In this document: positions 46,640-58,917 of the stretch, piece by piece
How the letters are laid out: each line of letters opens with the position of its first letter
Numbering within the stretch: position 1 is the first letter of the stretch
Assembly (NCBI GenBank): GCA_002794735.1
Contig: NBAZ01000002.1
Span: forward strand, 558,001-622,000
DNA: 64,000 bases
Direction: 5' to 3'
Origin: Pyrrhoderma lamaoense
Taxonomy: Eukaryota; Basidiomycota; Agaricomycetes; Hymenochaetales; Hymenochaetaceae
Program-made: the position numbers and the translations under genes
Notes under the pieces: generated by a model
The model's input: the letters and a program-made list of their open reading frames with translations, nothing else
Databases searched by the model: none
What the model was told of the DNA's origin: nothing

Positions 46640-49099
46640 ATGCAGGTACATGTCGAAAAGCTGAGTAGCAGCCACCAAAGGCACCTCCCTCCAATTCCAA
46701 CGCAGAGTCCAACCTCTTCTGGTGGCACAAAATCCTCCAGGTCGAGGGCAACAACGGTTACGGTGTCCTCTCCGTCGCCATCATCGAAGTCATCTACAAA
46801 CGCGCAAAATCAATCGAACGCAGACCCACATGTGCGTATATCATTGTCGATATTTTAATCTGATGATCTTTTTGAAATCAATTTTGGTCTAATTTATGAC
46901 CTTTACTATGTAATATTTGTACATCTTGTAGTCTTACAACGCGTTCCTGCAATCAAATTCGCCATCACATCGTACACCGTCTGCACGCTCACATCAGAAT
47001 CTCCGAGCACATCCATCTCCCTCGTATTCCACAACAAGCACAATGTCTACATCCCGTAGTCGCTCTGGTTCAGTGGCACGTTATTTGAGTGTAAATACAC
47101 AAGCCGCTAGCTCAGGTCCGGTACCTGCTGTCCCACAATTCACATCTACGAATGTCTCACTATCATATGATGGTGAGGTTCCCACCCCAACTAGTACTGC
47201 TCCTCCTAGCGGGGGATTTCCACCGGCTACATCTGCTGTACAAGGTGCAGGAAATAATAGTAATAGCAGCAGTGTAAGTAACGGATCCCCGGCGTCGGCG
47301 GTTGCATCACCATCTTCTTCTTTCGCCGTGTTCCCTGGGAGTGTGACTAATACTGTGGGAGTGACAAGTACACCGACGCCTCCACCCTTGTCTGTGGGCA
47401 CTTCACAGCGTGAAAGAACACTTACGCATAAAAGCTCGAGCCGGACCGTTGGTGGGACCAGCGTTATGAGTGGCAACACAGTAACTAGCCGAAATGGCAA
47501 TAACAGGACGTCATCATCAGCGTCTCGACCATCAGGCAGTTCAAAAGAACCTTCTCGCACCCGTGAGCGCGATCGAGATAGAGAACGCGACAAAAAAGAT
47601 CCCAAAAGAAGAGGGACGGACGATACAGGAGACGAAGACGGCGCTTTTAACACGGGAGGTTCTAAGTTTGTAATTGTGCCTCGTCTACCAGTGCATGATG
47701 CAGAACCCGCACCTCCGACACTAATGTATTGGAGCAGAGCTCCCGTGTGGGGCTCATGGGGAGCATTACCCGCTCACAAAATGCGAAGTCATAGTGCTAC
47801 TGTAGTCGATAATTCGAGCATCTGGTTGTTTGGTGGATGTGATGATAAAGAATTCTGGAGAGACGTAATGTGTCTCGATGTTGGTGAGTTATATTTTCCT
47901 TGTCCACTTCACCCAAATATCCCTTCTCAAGCCAGTGATGTCCTTGTAAAGAAGAAGACTAATCCTTTGGAAAACATCTAGAAACATTGGAATGGACTTG
48001 TCCCGAGACTATCGGTGATGTACCCCCACCATGCCGTGCACATACTGCAACTCTTGTCGACAAAAGACTTTTTGTCTTCGGCGGGGGTCAGGGAAATATG
48101 TATTACAACACGCTTTATGTTCTTGATACTGTTACTCGTCGATGGTCACATGTGCCCTTCTCTGCATCTAACGGTAACTCTTCCTCTCATTCACATACAC
48201 TTTCTTCCGGGAACTCTGATATACCCGGGACTCCCTCTCTACCAGTTGTTGAGGATTCCGGAGAAGAATCTATCCCTCGCCCTCGTCGTGCCCATACAAC
48301 TGTCTTGTATAAGAACAAACTAGTCGTTTTTGGCGGTGGGAATGGTGCCATGGCCTTGAACGATGTTTGGTGGTTGGATGTAAGTGTGCCACTTGAACGG
48401 ATGCATTGGACGAAGCAGCGAACAACTGGAGCACGACCGTCCCCTCGAGGCTATCATACAGCAAACTTGGTTGGCAATGTCATGGTGGTTCTCGGTGGGA
48501 GTGATGGAAGGCAAACTTTCGCTGATATATTCTGTCTGAACTTGGGTAAGCGCTGATTCATGTTACGAGTTTAGGAAGATCTTCGCTATCGCTTTGTCGT
48601 CTATATATTTTTTCCTTCTGCTTTCCCCTGGATTCATTATATATGAGTTCTGACTCCCTCAATTAATCGTAGAAACGTGGCATTGGAGCTTGGTGACTGC
48701 AGATAAACACAGAAGACTTGCGCATACAGCAACGCAAATAGGTTCATATCTGTTTATCATGGGAGGACATGACGGTTCTCAGTATACTAGTGATCTTTTA
48801 TTGTTCAACCTTGGTTCGTCATCCTTTCCTTTCGTAGCTTCACATTGAATATTCATCGAACCATTCAATTGATCCGTATTCTATTTAAATTCGTAGTGTC
48901 ATTACAATTTGAGCCACGTCCATCTAGAGGAATAGCCCCTTCTCCACGTGGATATCACGCTGCTGCGTTGGCTGACGGACGTTTATGGGTCTTCGGAGGA
49001 TATGATGGACGCACGGCTCACGACGATGTGCACATTCTTGAACTTGCTAGCGCGGCCTACCTATCACAGGTAACAGGCTTCAGCATTAATGTTGACTGA
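46640..49099 (+). CDS. Kelch-repeat protein with Ser-rich N-terminus
   Basis: Five exons (46640-46831, 46932-47883, 47982-48545, 48673-48813, 48897-49099) join in phase to 683 residues. Residues 1 to about 290 are disordered, Ser/Thr/Pro/Asn-rich, with an RERDRDRERDKKD patch. The rest is a kelch propeller of about six blades. Blades show the RxHSAT..WLFGG, RAHTATLVDKRLFVFGGG, RRAHTTVLYKNKLVVFGGGN, RGYHTANLVGNVMVVLGGSD, RLAHTATQIGSYLFIMGGHD and RGYHAAALADGRLWVFGGYD pattern. Such proteins scaffold polarity or Ras signalling complexes (fission yeast Tea1 and Ral2 are kelch examples), though databases often mislabel them galactose oxidase. The ATG at 46640 is preferred over a GTG upstream. The end is uncertain: splicing a 34-nt GTAACA..CCAG segment at 49067 would extend the frame to a TAA at 49182-49184. 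Confidence 0.9.
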
Positions 49100-49184
49100 C
49101 CAGATCAATACAGAAACATCGAAAACCTGGATTGTGTGGTCTCCGAATGTATCGCAGGATTTTCGACTTACAGTATATCATTAA

Positions 49185-52100
49185 TCTTGATACTCCTTAT
49201 TATTTACCCATTTTTATTCTCTTACAATTACGACCCGGATTACTTCCACATTTTATAGTACCCCTTTAAGTTCTTAAAGAATTTTAACATAAATATATCC
49301 ATAAAGAACATGTTTGTTTATGTTCTATCCCTCCACAACGCTGGATCGCATCTTCTTTCTTCTTCAAGCATTTCTACATAACAGTACCTTTTCTATATTC
49401 TCTTATGACACTAGGACAAGTCTTATAAGGTATGATACGGTCGTCACGAACGACACAATCGCCAACCTCTTATGACATTATTATGATAACAAAAATTTTG
49501 AATTTCAAAATAATTACTGGGTAATTAATCAACAATATATACAAGAAGTCAATGTTCACAAGTGATTATCTCACTCTATATACTAAGAGAATCACATTTC
49601 GAACTGTAATGTAGGTAATGTCTCCCTGTTTGATTATGAAATCTTTGAGATGTAATCTTTTGATATGTTGTCCTCAAACTACACAAAAATGTGTGTTAAG
49701 TCTGAGTAATATTTATATAGCTGTGCTATGGTTAGAACTTGTTGGGCATAATTAAGGACTTAGGCACTATATCATCACTTTTCATCTCAGATAACGAATT
49801 TTTTCATCCGTTGTTACATAAGTCTCTATCTGCTAGTCTATTGATGGGACGGTATCAACTCTTCTCGATCCGATCATGGAGCTCCAGCATCAAGTAGCGC
49901 ATTGTCCGAGAAGTTAGTATAAGAATATCAATCAGGACCCTCTTAAATTACACTGCATGCTCTTTCACCCTATAACTTTATTATTGCTCTCATCTAGGCA
50001 GATAATTACTTAGATGTTTATATTTACTTTCCCCGGGATTTAATGTACATCACATCAACAAATGCGGACTCGTTCAGTCCGTCAGTTCGTCTGATAACTC
50101 ACTGTAGTTGCTAACTCAGTTCGCAACTTCTGCTAGTTTCGTATCAGAACTGTGCCTGATAGTGGGGAATCATAGGATAGGTGGTACTAAGATTCCTTGT
50201 TGATAAATTTGGGCGTATTAACGCCTCAGGTTCATTGTCCGTGATGGTCGAGGTTTTTGGAATCTTTGTCCTTATTCAGAGATGTACTTTTTTAAACGGT
50301 AGAAATTCTATTTTACCTTGGAAACTTCATCTCATAAGAGAAATCCTACAAAATCTCGTTATACTAAGACGCTGTATGATTCATCGGTTTTTGATATCTT
50401 CCTGATGATAGAGTTTGCTGTCACCCCATTAATCCATGGTATCATTAGCCCGCAGGGGGCGGACATTCTTCGTGGAGGGCAGTGTCCTTCATCCATAGGA
50501 CTATCTTGCTTCATTATGATTACTCATATAATAAACAAGTTCGGATTTAAAATCAAATGGCTTTACTTGGAAAACTAAGTTCAGAGATCATATTGTTGTA
50601 ATCCCCTAAACCAAAGGGTCCGGGGTACATCATACTGAGTATCTCCATTACTGTTTGCATAAAAATGATAGAAAATTGATGTAAAATTGAACATCTAAAT
50701 CTTTCATCACATCAGTGATGATTCCACATCTATTCGAGTCTGATATATATCAAATTATCTGTTTAAAAAGAAATCGAAGTACTCGCCAGCTACTCTTTTC
50801 CCTAACCCTACCATATGAGGTCTGCTACGATGGGGCCTCTCTCCACTAGGTATGCTAATCAAGAACCTCCCTCATGGACAAGTCTACAACTTTCATGTCA
50901 ATATGCCGTACTAGCATTGATTGTCTATGATATTAGTTATGTTTGTTGATTCTTGTGAAGTAACTATCTACTCATCTGCTTGAAACAGCCATCATACTGG
51001 ATAGAGAAGTATATCGCTACTTTTCTTCATCATTTCGAGAAACTAAATTGTATCTCAGGTTAGATTCATCTGGGTGAGGGCACTCATTCTGATTTTCAGT
51101 GATTTCTAAGATCTCGTATTGAATTCATCAAATATCGCTTTTGAAGAAGGCGTGGAGTAGACACACTCGGATAACAAACTCAGCCTATTTCATTGTAAAT
51201 TTAAGTAAGATTTGGTGCTCCACTGCATTACTGACAAAGTAACTGGAACTTAGATCCGTTATCTTGCTGTCGTCCGTGCTACACTTGGCATTTGGGGTAA
51301 GCCTCCCTTTACTCGACTTTGTTCTATATTAAGGCTCTATAACTTTCCGCTATCTTAGACACGTCCTATTCAAGCAGAACTGTGTATGCATTTTCGCTTC
51401 AATCTCTCTTGTATACGCTGATACTATAGCGAATATCCGTTTACATAGTTGTATGTATCAACAAGTCTGGGTATACCTATAGCATTCATTTATTATTTTT
51501 TCTGTGACCAGGTAACATGACTTCCTGAAATGCTGGACTTACCGGTGAGAGGTTTTAGTTATCCTATGAAAAAGAGTTTACTGACGTTATATTAAGATTG
51601 GGTAGTGACGTCTTGCTTGGATTGTAATATTTATCCTAGTCCAAGGTTAGACGACGGAGTACTGATTAAGCACAGACATTCTTTGTCTCCGAGTCTGTGC
51701 AATATGCACTGGTAGTTTTGGGATGAGTACATACCTTTCGTATCTTTAAGCTTCGTGATACTGAAAAAATTCTAACGTAAAGCTGGGAAGAAACTCCCTA
51801 ACATACTCAAAACACTACTCTTTCTCCAAGTTGGGGGTTCATTGGGACTGTTAGTATATACATCAGTATCCGAGCTAAGTAAGTAATAATAATCTAGCAT
51901 CTCAAAATAAGTTTTCCTTCCTTACCTATGAGCCGATCCTATAGTGAACAATAGTCATACCTTCAATGTCGTTACAATGTCCTTTATCTGTACACCTCTC
52001 CGGGATGAACGAGATCGGTTGATATACTGGTACGGCGTACATGCTTGTCTGTGAGCTATGCTTACACTTATTAGGTCGCTGACAACACTTTATGAGCTAC

Positions 52101-52854
52101 TGCTATTATCTCTAGCGTTAACAAGAGCAATAAAGCTCCATGAATTTGGTGGCTTTCAAGGTTTATATAAGCTTTGCATACAAGAACACATCGTATACTT
52201 TATCTTGTGAATTTTTCTCTCTATACCTGTGGCCCATGGACATTATCTCATTTTTCTCTCTTTTAGAGTAATATTCTGCAGTGTCTCGAATATTACTATC
52301 TTCTCAGCAGTATCCTACACTTTCGGGAGCGTTAATATACTGAGTCTAATCGGGAGCAGGATGATAATCAGTCTACGAGAGAGTGCGAATTCGCATGGTG
52401 ATTCGAGAAGAACAATTGACGATGAAAACGACCCGAAACCAAGATACCTATAGAATTTGCTCCTGGATCTGATGACCCGGAATCTTGTTGCAAGTTTCAC
52501 GGTTTTTAAATGTGATTCAATTAATTCTTCATAACGAAAATTGAAACTGCTATTTTTTTTCTACTGGGTATGTATTACTATGGACTACCTTCAGGCTGTT
52601 GTACACGTACAAGAACACAGGAATACATATGTTTTGATAGTGGCGTTCATTTGAGTAACATGCTTTTTTTCCATATCTGTTTGATGCAGATCGGGCTGGT
52701 CAGTAAAAGTGCAATTAAACTATGATTTGTTATCACCTTCATTGTCCTGACTCGACATTTAACCGCGGAGATGTGCTTGTACAAGGATAACCCACTTGCT
52801 AGTATTGAATACAAGACTTCTGCATGCACCTATCTATCAAAAGTTGTCACCAAC
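49185..52854. other. Gene-poor gap
   Basis: About 3.7 kb without a supportable gene. The open stretches (50181-50578 +, 52229-52453 +) have no motif, no splice partners and translate to unremarkable hydrophobic sequence. No terminal repeats or transposase motifs were found by eye. It could be an old decayed repeat. Confidence 0.5.
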
Positions 52855-54395
52855 TTAAATGGGTAGGAAAATGTCCGGATACTTCGATTCGAGAAAATCA
52901 ACGATTCCCGCATAAGAAGCAAGAGAATTCAAATATACGCGTTCATTGCGTGACAACTGTGCCTCAAGCATATAAGAACTAATCATTGCATCTCACGTTA
53001 GAAGTCTATCAGACCATTCCGAGAGGATAAGCTTACAGATGGCGATGGAATAGCGGCAATAACATCCCGTAGCCCGTTGACAGATAGACAAATTTCTAAA
53101 TAGGATGTCCGCTATATTTATACTTGTTTCATGAGATAACACAATGCATGAACACTGACCTTTATTGCTTCTCCAGGAGTAATATTGAGTCCAGAGAAGA
53201 GAGCCTGTGAATAGAGACGAAATAAACTTTCTTACTACTTCTAGGGGAGAAAATATGTTTGCATGTACAGGATTAGCTAGGAGACCCCGTGCGCTCATAA
53301 CGGCATCTGCGCATGTTTTTTCACGTATGATGTCAACCTCCTCTATACTCCATGCATCACCGTTCGCGATGATAGGAATTTCTCGCTTGGCAGCAGAGAC
53401 CGCGAAAGCAATGGAGGGAAGGGATACGGGGTGAGAGGAAAGTTGGTTCCTTGTCCGCCCATGTACCGTAATGTGCGATACACCGGCATGAATGGCTTAT
53501 ATATACTCATGATTAGCCGATGCAATAGACAGGAATTATGGCACACACCTGTTTGTATCAGTTGCTCTGTAACCCTAGAATTTTTGTCAAATCAAATCAG
53601 TTTTAATCATCGCAATAACTGTGAAACTTAATTACTTTAAATCTTCATCTATTCTTATCTTAATTGATATAGGGAACGATGACTCTATCCGATTTTTTGC
53701 TGTACGGATAATGTCCGAGATGATTTCTGGGTTTCGAAGCAGCCAACTTCCAATTTGTTCTTCATATGCCCATTTTTGAGGACAACCTGATTTTTCCGAG
53801 GAACAAGCGTTGTTAAGCATATATTCAATACAACGTAAGGACAACTAAAATCACCGCAGTTTAAATCTACTCCGTCAACATGAGGCCAGATGAGCTCTAA
53901 AGCATCAGCGAAGCTTTTAGAGTCGTTCGCAGCAAACTGTGCGATTAGAGAGCCGCGGACACGTTGTGTACGATTACGAGCATTGAGTTCGGATGGTTCT
54001 TCATCTAGTAAATGTAAGTTTGATTTCCTTTTCTCCTCTAGTAGAAATGTCCCTCTTTCCTGAGAGGATGTAGAAAAGTCCGTTAGCCTAGCGTTTGCAG
54101 AGCGCGAGAACTCCGCAGCTAGAATCATAGGAGTATGTGTTATATGACATTGATAGAGGGAGACAAGATGCCTAAAGGGAACTTGCAATAGACGTATTTC
54201 AGAACAAGCCGAGAATGTTAATTAAGTCTGCTTATGAGAACTGACGCTTGCTGTAGCGAACCATTGGTGCTATGACATGTTATATGGTCTATAATTAGAT
54301 ATTATTTTCCAAAACAATATCTTACCTGCGACATTAATGTCTGCAAATTGCTCCATCAATCTATGTGGAGGTATTGTTAACGTTTCTTTGCCCAT
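52855..54395 (-). CDS. Dus4-like tRNA dihydrouridine synthase
   Basis: A multi-exon gene from ATG 54395 (MGKETLTIPPHRLMEQFADI) to TAA at 52855. It reduces uridine to dihydrouridine in the tRNA D-loop, using FMN and NAD(P)H. Visible motifs in order: VPFRHLVSLYQCHITHTPMI, LIAQFAANDSKSFADALELI, VDGVDLNCGCPQKWAYEEQI with the catalytic Cys in CPQ (split by an intron after NC-G), FPISIKIRIDEDLK, AIHAGVSHITVHGRTRNQ, IPIIANGDAWS and VMSARGLLANPALFSGL, then a helical end LLPLFHRHLSYMLEAQLSRN. The N-terminal FMN-site segment reads CSEIRLLQVPFR where relatives have A-P-M-V-R-Y-S-K-L-P-F-R, and the first splice junction is unresolved. The short C-terminus without a zinc-finger domain favours Dus4 over Dus3. 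Confidence 0.88.
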
Positions 54396-54589
54396 AGCGT
54401 ATTTTGAGCACTCTAGTTAATGGTACGAGTGTGAGTAAGCGATAATTTGACTTCATCTGGATAGCCGAAGTCCATCATTTGATCCAGGGGTAGAACTGAG
54501 TAGCGTTAGTGTGCTGGGCAGTGCATACTCAGGCACTTGAAGTCCGTCTTGACTTTTGTCCACGACGTCCACGACGAAGGGCCTTCATT
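54396..54589. promoter_or_regulatory. Bidirectional promoter region
   Basis: 194 bp between the start codons of the Dus4-like gene (-) and the membrane-protein gene (+). It must carry both promoters; no TATA box or known site was identified. Confidence 0.45.
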
Positions 54590-55225
54590 ATGTCTAACGG
54601 CGCTAGCTATGACAAGGCCTTGCTTGACGATGCTCCAGAGGTGACTCCGCAACAGCGCCAGGTAAGTCGTGGGTTCGGCCGCTCTTCAAGTACCCGACAC
54701 TGACTGGTAATACTATCTGTTCACTAAACTCTAAAGAGATTCTACGATACGGATCTACTTTATAATTATGCTAACAGAGAGCAAGGAACAACGAACGGAA
54801 GTCCGGCAGGAGCCCATCCTGCTGCTTCACGGTCAAATACGGATATCGAGGCCGGTCGTGTAACTCAAACGAAGGAGTATTCCCAGCTACCCCCTGCAGC
54901 TTCTGTTAATCTTCCTTGGTACAAAACACGGAAGGGTATCATAGCTATCATTATAATCGCGTTAGTTATCGTTGGAGCAGTTGTTGGAGGAGCAGTCGGC
55001 GGGACACACTCATCCAAAAAGTCCTCAAATAACGACGACACAACGATATCTCAATCTCAGTCCTCGGAATCATTGTTATCAGCGTCTTTACCAGTTACTA
55101 CTCAAGGTCAAGCAAGTGGAACTACTACTTCCACCGCAAACGGCGCTCCTGTTGGCACTAGCTCTGGTGATACACCAGGAGAAGGAAGCCAGACTACAAC
55201 AGCAAACCAATCCCAAGCCACTTGA
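54590..55225 (+). CDS. Single-pass membrane protein with Ser/Thr-rich tail
   Basis: Two exons (54590-54661, 54737-55225; donor GTAAGT, branch-like CTGAC, acceptor TCTAAAG) give 186 residues starting MSNGASYDKALLDDAPEVTP. Residues 1 to about 85 are polar, with RFYDTDLLYNYANREQ. Then comes one membrane helix of about 24 residues, GIIAIIIIALVIVGAVVGGA, preceded by WYKTRK and followed by a glycosylation-prone Ser/Thr/Gln tail of about 75 residues. The positive residues before the helix predict a cytosolic N-terminus and an outside Ser/Thr-rich tail, as in fungal wall-stress sensors but in reverse order. No catalytic domain. Function unknown. Confidence 0.75.
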
Positions 55226-55637
55226 TTTGGAATTCATGGATTTTTTCTCTCGTTTATACATGATATTGTCGACACTTAGGACATTTGTCTTGGTTTTTCA
55301 GAGTAATAGGCACTATGATAACCAAAAGCTACTACTTTGCCTACTCGTTGTACTAACAATTTTTAATCCAACTTTTTGTATGTATACGTCTCAAGGATAT
55401 TTCACTACTAATGCGCATCACTGTTATGCATGGTGTGCTAGTCTCAAAATTCGATCAATTCCATTTGTGTGCCATGTTAATTGGGTTTCTTGATTTTAAT
55501 AATTGAATCTACGATATATAAAACATGAAATCGAGTTTTGTGTCTCTTACAATGATTTCGGCATCAATAAGTATCTACAGGTATGGGCATAATGGTATTC
55601 CTAAATAGTTAACTATCTCCGTCCTAACTTCAGGGCG

Positions 55638-58227
55638 CTAGGCGTCTTCAACTCTCGCTCTAAAACGCTTGAATAAACGCTGTTTGCCAGTAGGATGCTT
55701 ATCCTCGGGCTGCTTATCTTCATCTATTAGATGAAGAAATGACACTGGCTCCACGCTGTCACCAATTTCCTGTTCGTCACTCTTGTCAGAAGATGTCCTT
55801 AGCTGCTTTGAGAGTCGTCGGAGGAAATTCATTTTCTTTTGTTCTCCTATGGTGTGTTTCTGTGACGGTTCATGTGATTCGTTCGTTGCATTCTTGTCTA
55901 TTTTATGCTCTACGGGGACACCAAGAGACCGTATTGTAGTTGAACGCCCTCGTTCAATGTGAATCCTTTGGTTGGGCCTCTCAAGTCGAAGGTTGTTGTC
56001 ATCGTCAATAATGAATAATAGTTTATCAGATCCAGACGGGGTCGAGGTTTCCCTAACGATAGAATGAGATAGGGGATGCGTGTGCAATGTACTTTCGATA
56101 GCTATGCTTCTTCCTTCCAAATCTGAGAATTCACGCCTTGTAGCATCAATCGCACCTCGGGTTTCTTGGGCTTCCATAGGTGGAAAGTAAGCTAATTCTT
56201 GTTTGAACTGTCGTTGGTCATGATATTGCTGAGCCGTCTCACGGAGGGGAGACCGCGGAATTCGTTCTCTCCCTCGCCATCTCAGAGACTTAGAGTCTGA
56301 CTTTGTCATTGATGTATCGTGGTACTGACCCTCGTCTGGGTGGTTCGAAATAAAATGAATGTCCGAGAGATATGGGAATGCGGTCCTACGGCATCCCTGA
56401 ATAAACATGTACCTGCTCTTGCATCCAATTCAGTGTTTGCGCATCCCGCGTGCATATGTAAACTAGGGCTGGTCCTGACGGGCATCTGATGCACATCATG
56501 GTTATCAGCAAGTAATAATGCAAAGTCATATTCTTCGGATTCTCCATCATCATCCAGATTCGAGTTTTCAGGAGGTGGCACACGTACAAAATGTCTTTGA
56601 TGCCCACAGGGACATTTTTGTGTACTCTTATCTCCGTAACGAGGTTCGTAACCCTCATCTGTATTACTTCTTTCGTGGTACGACGGTAAAGGTCGTTTAA
56701 AAGTGCATCTACAAAATCAGTTGGTTCTGGCTGTACCACCGTGTCCTCCGGGCCCTGACCATCATTAGGGTCGGTTTCTAGATCAAGAAAGGATTCAGGT
56801 TCTTCAGCGTTAGTTTGTAATTCTTGATCACTGGGAAAGGTTGCTATGTTATGATACGGGAATGCCGCCCTCAAGAGAGTCATGGATTGTGAGAATTCTG
56901 GACTTGATTGTGCAACCCTAAAAGACGCAGTATGGAACCTGAATGTGACGTAGTCGGCATCAAGGTGAAAGTGACTTGCTTAGGTGGTGCGAATGCTGGA
57001 TTAGACGTTTGCATGTATGGAACCCAAAATTTTGGAACTGTGATCGGTTGGAAATAAGTAGCAAGAGGTAGTTCTGGAAGGTTGTAAGGGTGAAAGAGAG
57101 AGCTGTGGCTTTCATAGATTCGCGAGCCACCTGTGGCCTGAGCGGGGTATATGGCCCACGGGATTTCTTCAGAGGAAAAGAGGAATCCTTTGTCCTCATC
57201 AGGAATTTGTCTTACAGCTACTTTCTCTTTCAATCGGCCCTTTTCCCAGTGAGGATACCATTCTCGGGCCACTGCAGTAGCGGGGGCCTTAAAACAAGGT
57301 ACGAAATTGGCAAGTCTAGTCGAATCGTCGTTATTATGACTGAAGAAAAGCCTAGACATATATCAATTGTTACAATGCGTTGAAGGATATGAAGGGTGTT
57401 TATAAGAGTACAATATGCACCTTTGAACAATAACAATGCAATGTTGCAAACTTCATCTGAGACACCTACTCAATAAGCTACATGCACAATTAGTCTTCTC
57501 CACGAACAAAGTGCAAAGCACTAATCCTGTATAATTAGATAACTATCTGACAAAAACACAGATAACAGTAAGTTTTTCTCCCATTCTATTGTGATAGTAG
57601 TATACCTAGTAGAACTTCGTTTAGTGAGTTTGAAGGGATTCACATTTAGGTCTCAAAATTCTAACTCAACGTGATTGCCGTGGTATCGGTAGCAATGAGC
57701 TGAATAGACCCGATTCTGTCTATAGAAAACAGAACCCATGAATTATGTGGCTATATCTGGAGTCAAAAAAGAATTGAGTAATTTTGAAGCTACCAATTAT
57801 GGCCAGTGAGTGTTTCGCTGTTGAACATTATAATTCCTTTTCAGTCGCTTAATGTTCACTGTGATACAGTAATTTTCAATTCCTACGTGTGTAATTACTA
57901 GTAGGGATCTAGACTCACCTGTTGGCTAAGTAGTTCTCAGAGATGTACTTAAAACTGTCATGTAGGTAGCGGGTTCTCATAAAGGTGGCCAAGGGATGAT
58001 GTATCCAGGGCTAAAGGATTAAATTAGATAAACTCCGCATGCCTCAGGAATCCAGCACAAGGGAGAAAAAATTTAGAGTTGTTTGGTCGCATAGGTACAT
58101 ATCTATCCCCTTCGTATCCAGAAAAGATCAACAAAATACTATCCATTAGAGTGGGCATGAAATACTTTAATGGATCATATAGGGGGAGAAATGGCTTTTC
58201 CCCTGCCGCTTCGATCGCCGTGTACAT
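55638..58227 (-). CDS. Large unrecognised protein, frame-broken in several places
   Basis: Long coding-like stretches follow one another on the minus strand. A possible first exon (58227-58024) opens MYTAIEAAGEKPFLPLYDPL. A second (near 57921-58010) reads WIHHPLATFMRTRYLHDSFK and ends at a GTGAG donor. Then come SSEEIPWAIYPAQATGGSRI (about 57180), FHLDADYVTFRFHTASFRVA (about 56950), CPCGHQRHFVRVPPPENSNL (about 56590) and a polar C-terminal part ending RLFKRFRARVEDA. Frames change three times, and each step is the one produced by losing one base; AAA at 56968-56970 and AAA at 56688-56690 (plus strand) are likely places. It has acidic and Arg-rich low-complexity parts and no domain I recognise. 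It could be a disordered regulator or a gene under decay. Confidence 0.5.
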
Positions 58228-58917
58228 GAAATTATACTATCGAGGATTATATTGAAATTATGTCCGATATTGTATGAACTTGTCGGATCCCTGTTTTCTC
58301 GTTTTTCTCGCTCTTTTTTTAATTGTGCCCCTTTCTGAATTCCTTTTCCAGTAGTCGGCGGGGCGAAGCTGAAGTACAGGAAGAGTGTACTTTGTACGTT
58401 TATCGAAGAAACGGAGTATACAAGCTTTTGTCCGTAGAGACTAGTACCGCTTCCTCAAATTATTGAGTACGATTTTTACATGCTGCTGCAACCTTGTAAG
58501 AGATTAAGGAACTTCCTGAAAATTGGTATGAACCGTGGTATCTTTGTATCATGCATAGGTGGATATTGCTTGTATCATTAAAGTTATAGAAAGAGTGAGG
58601 TGATTCTTTTCTCGGACTTTGTTGAGAACCGGAAGCTAGTGGCTTCATAACGGCGAGACATGACTATAACAGATGTAAATTAACAACCACATACGTATCA
58701 AGGTAAACAGCTTAAGGGGGTCGATCACAGAGGGTTCCTAATGCAGAATTATGAATTCTAGCTATCACTTTGATTCACTAGAGTTCTAGTGCGCGTGCGC
58801 GTGCCTCTCACATCATGAAAGTAAGCGTTGGCGCGCGGTATTTGGCTGTGCATCGTGAAAAGCAAGGGTCGCCGACGAGAACGGTGAAGTGAGCTATCAC
58901 ATCCACAGAGTACAACG
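58228..58917. other. Intergenic between divergent genes
   Basis: 690 bp upstream of both flanking genes. It contains an alternating GC run GTGCGCGTGCGCGTGC near 58789-58804, which can adopt Z-DNA, about 115 bp before the Hsp70-like start. No other feature. Confidence 0.5.

Noticed and set aside
47081..47653. 190-residue minus-strand open frame
   Set aside because: It is the antisense shadow of the Ser/Pro-rich exon of the kelch gene; composition bias keeps the opposite strand open.
50795..50812. CCCTAACCCTA resembling telomere repeat
   Set aside because: Only about one and a half units, far from any end, and without further copies.
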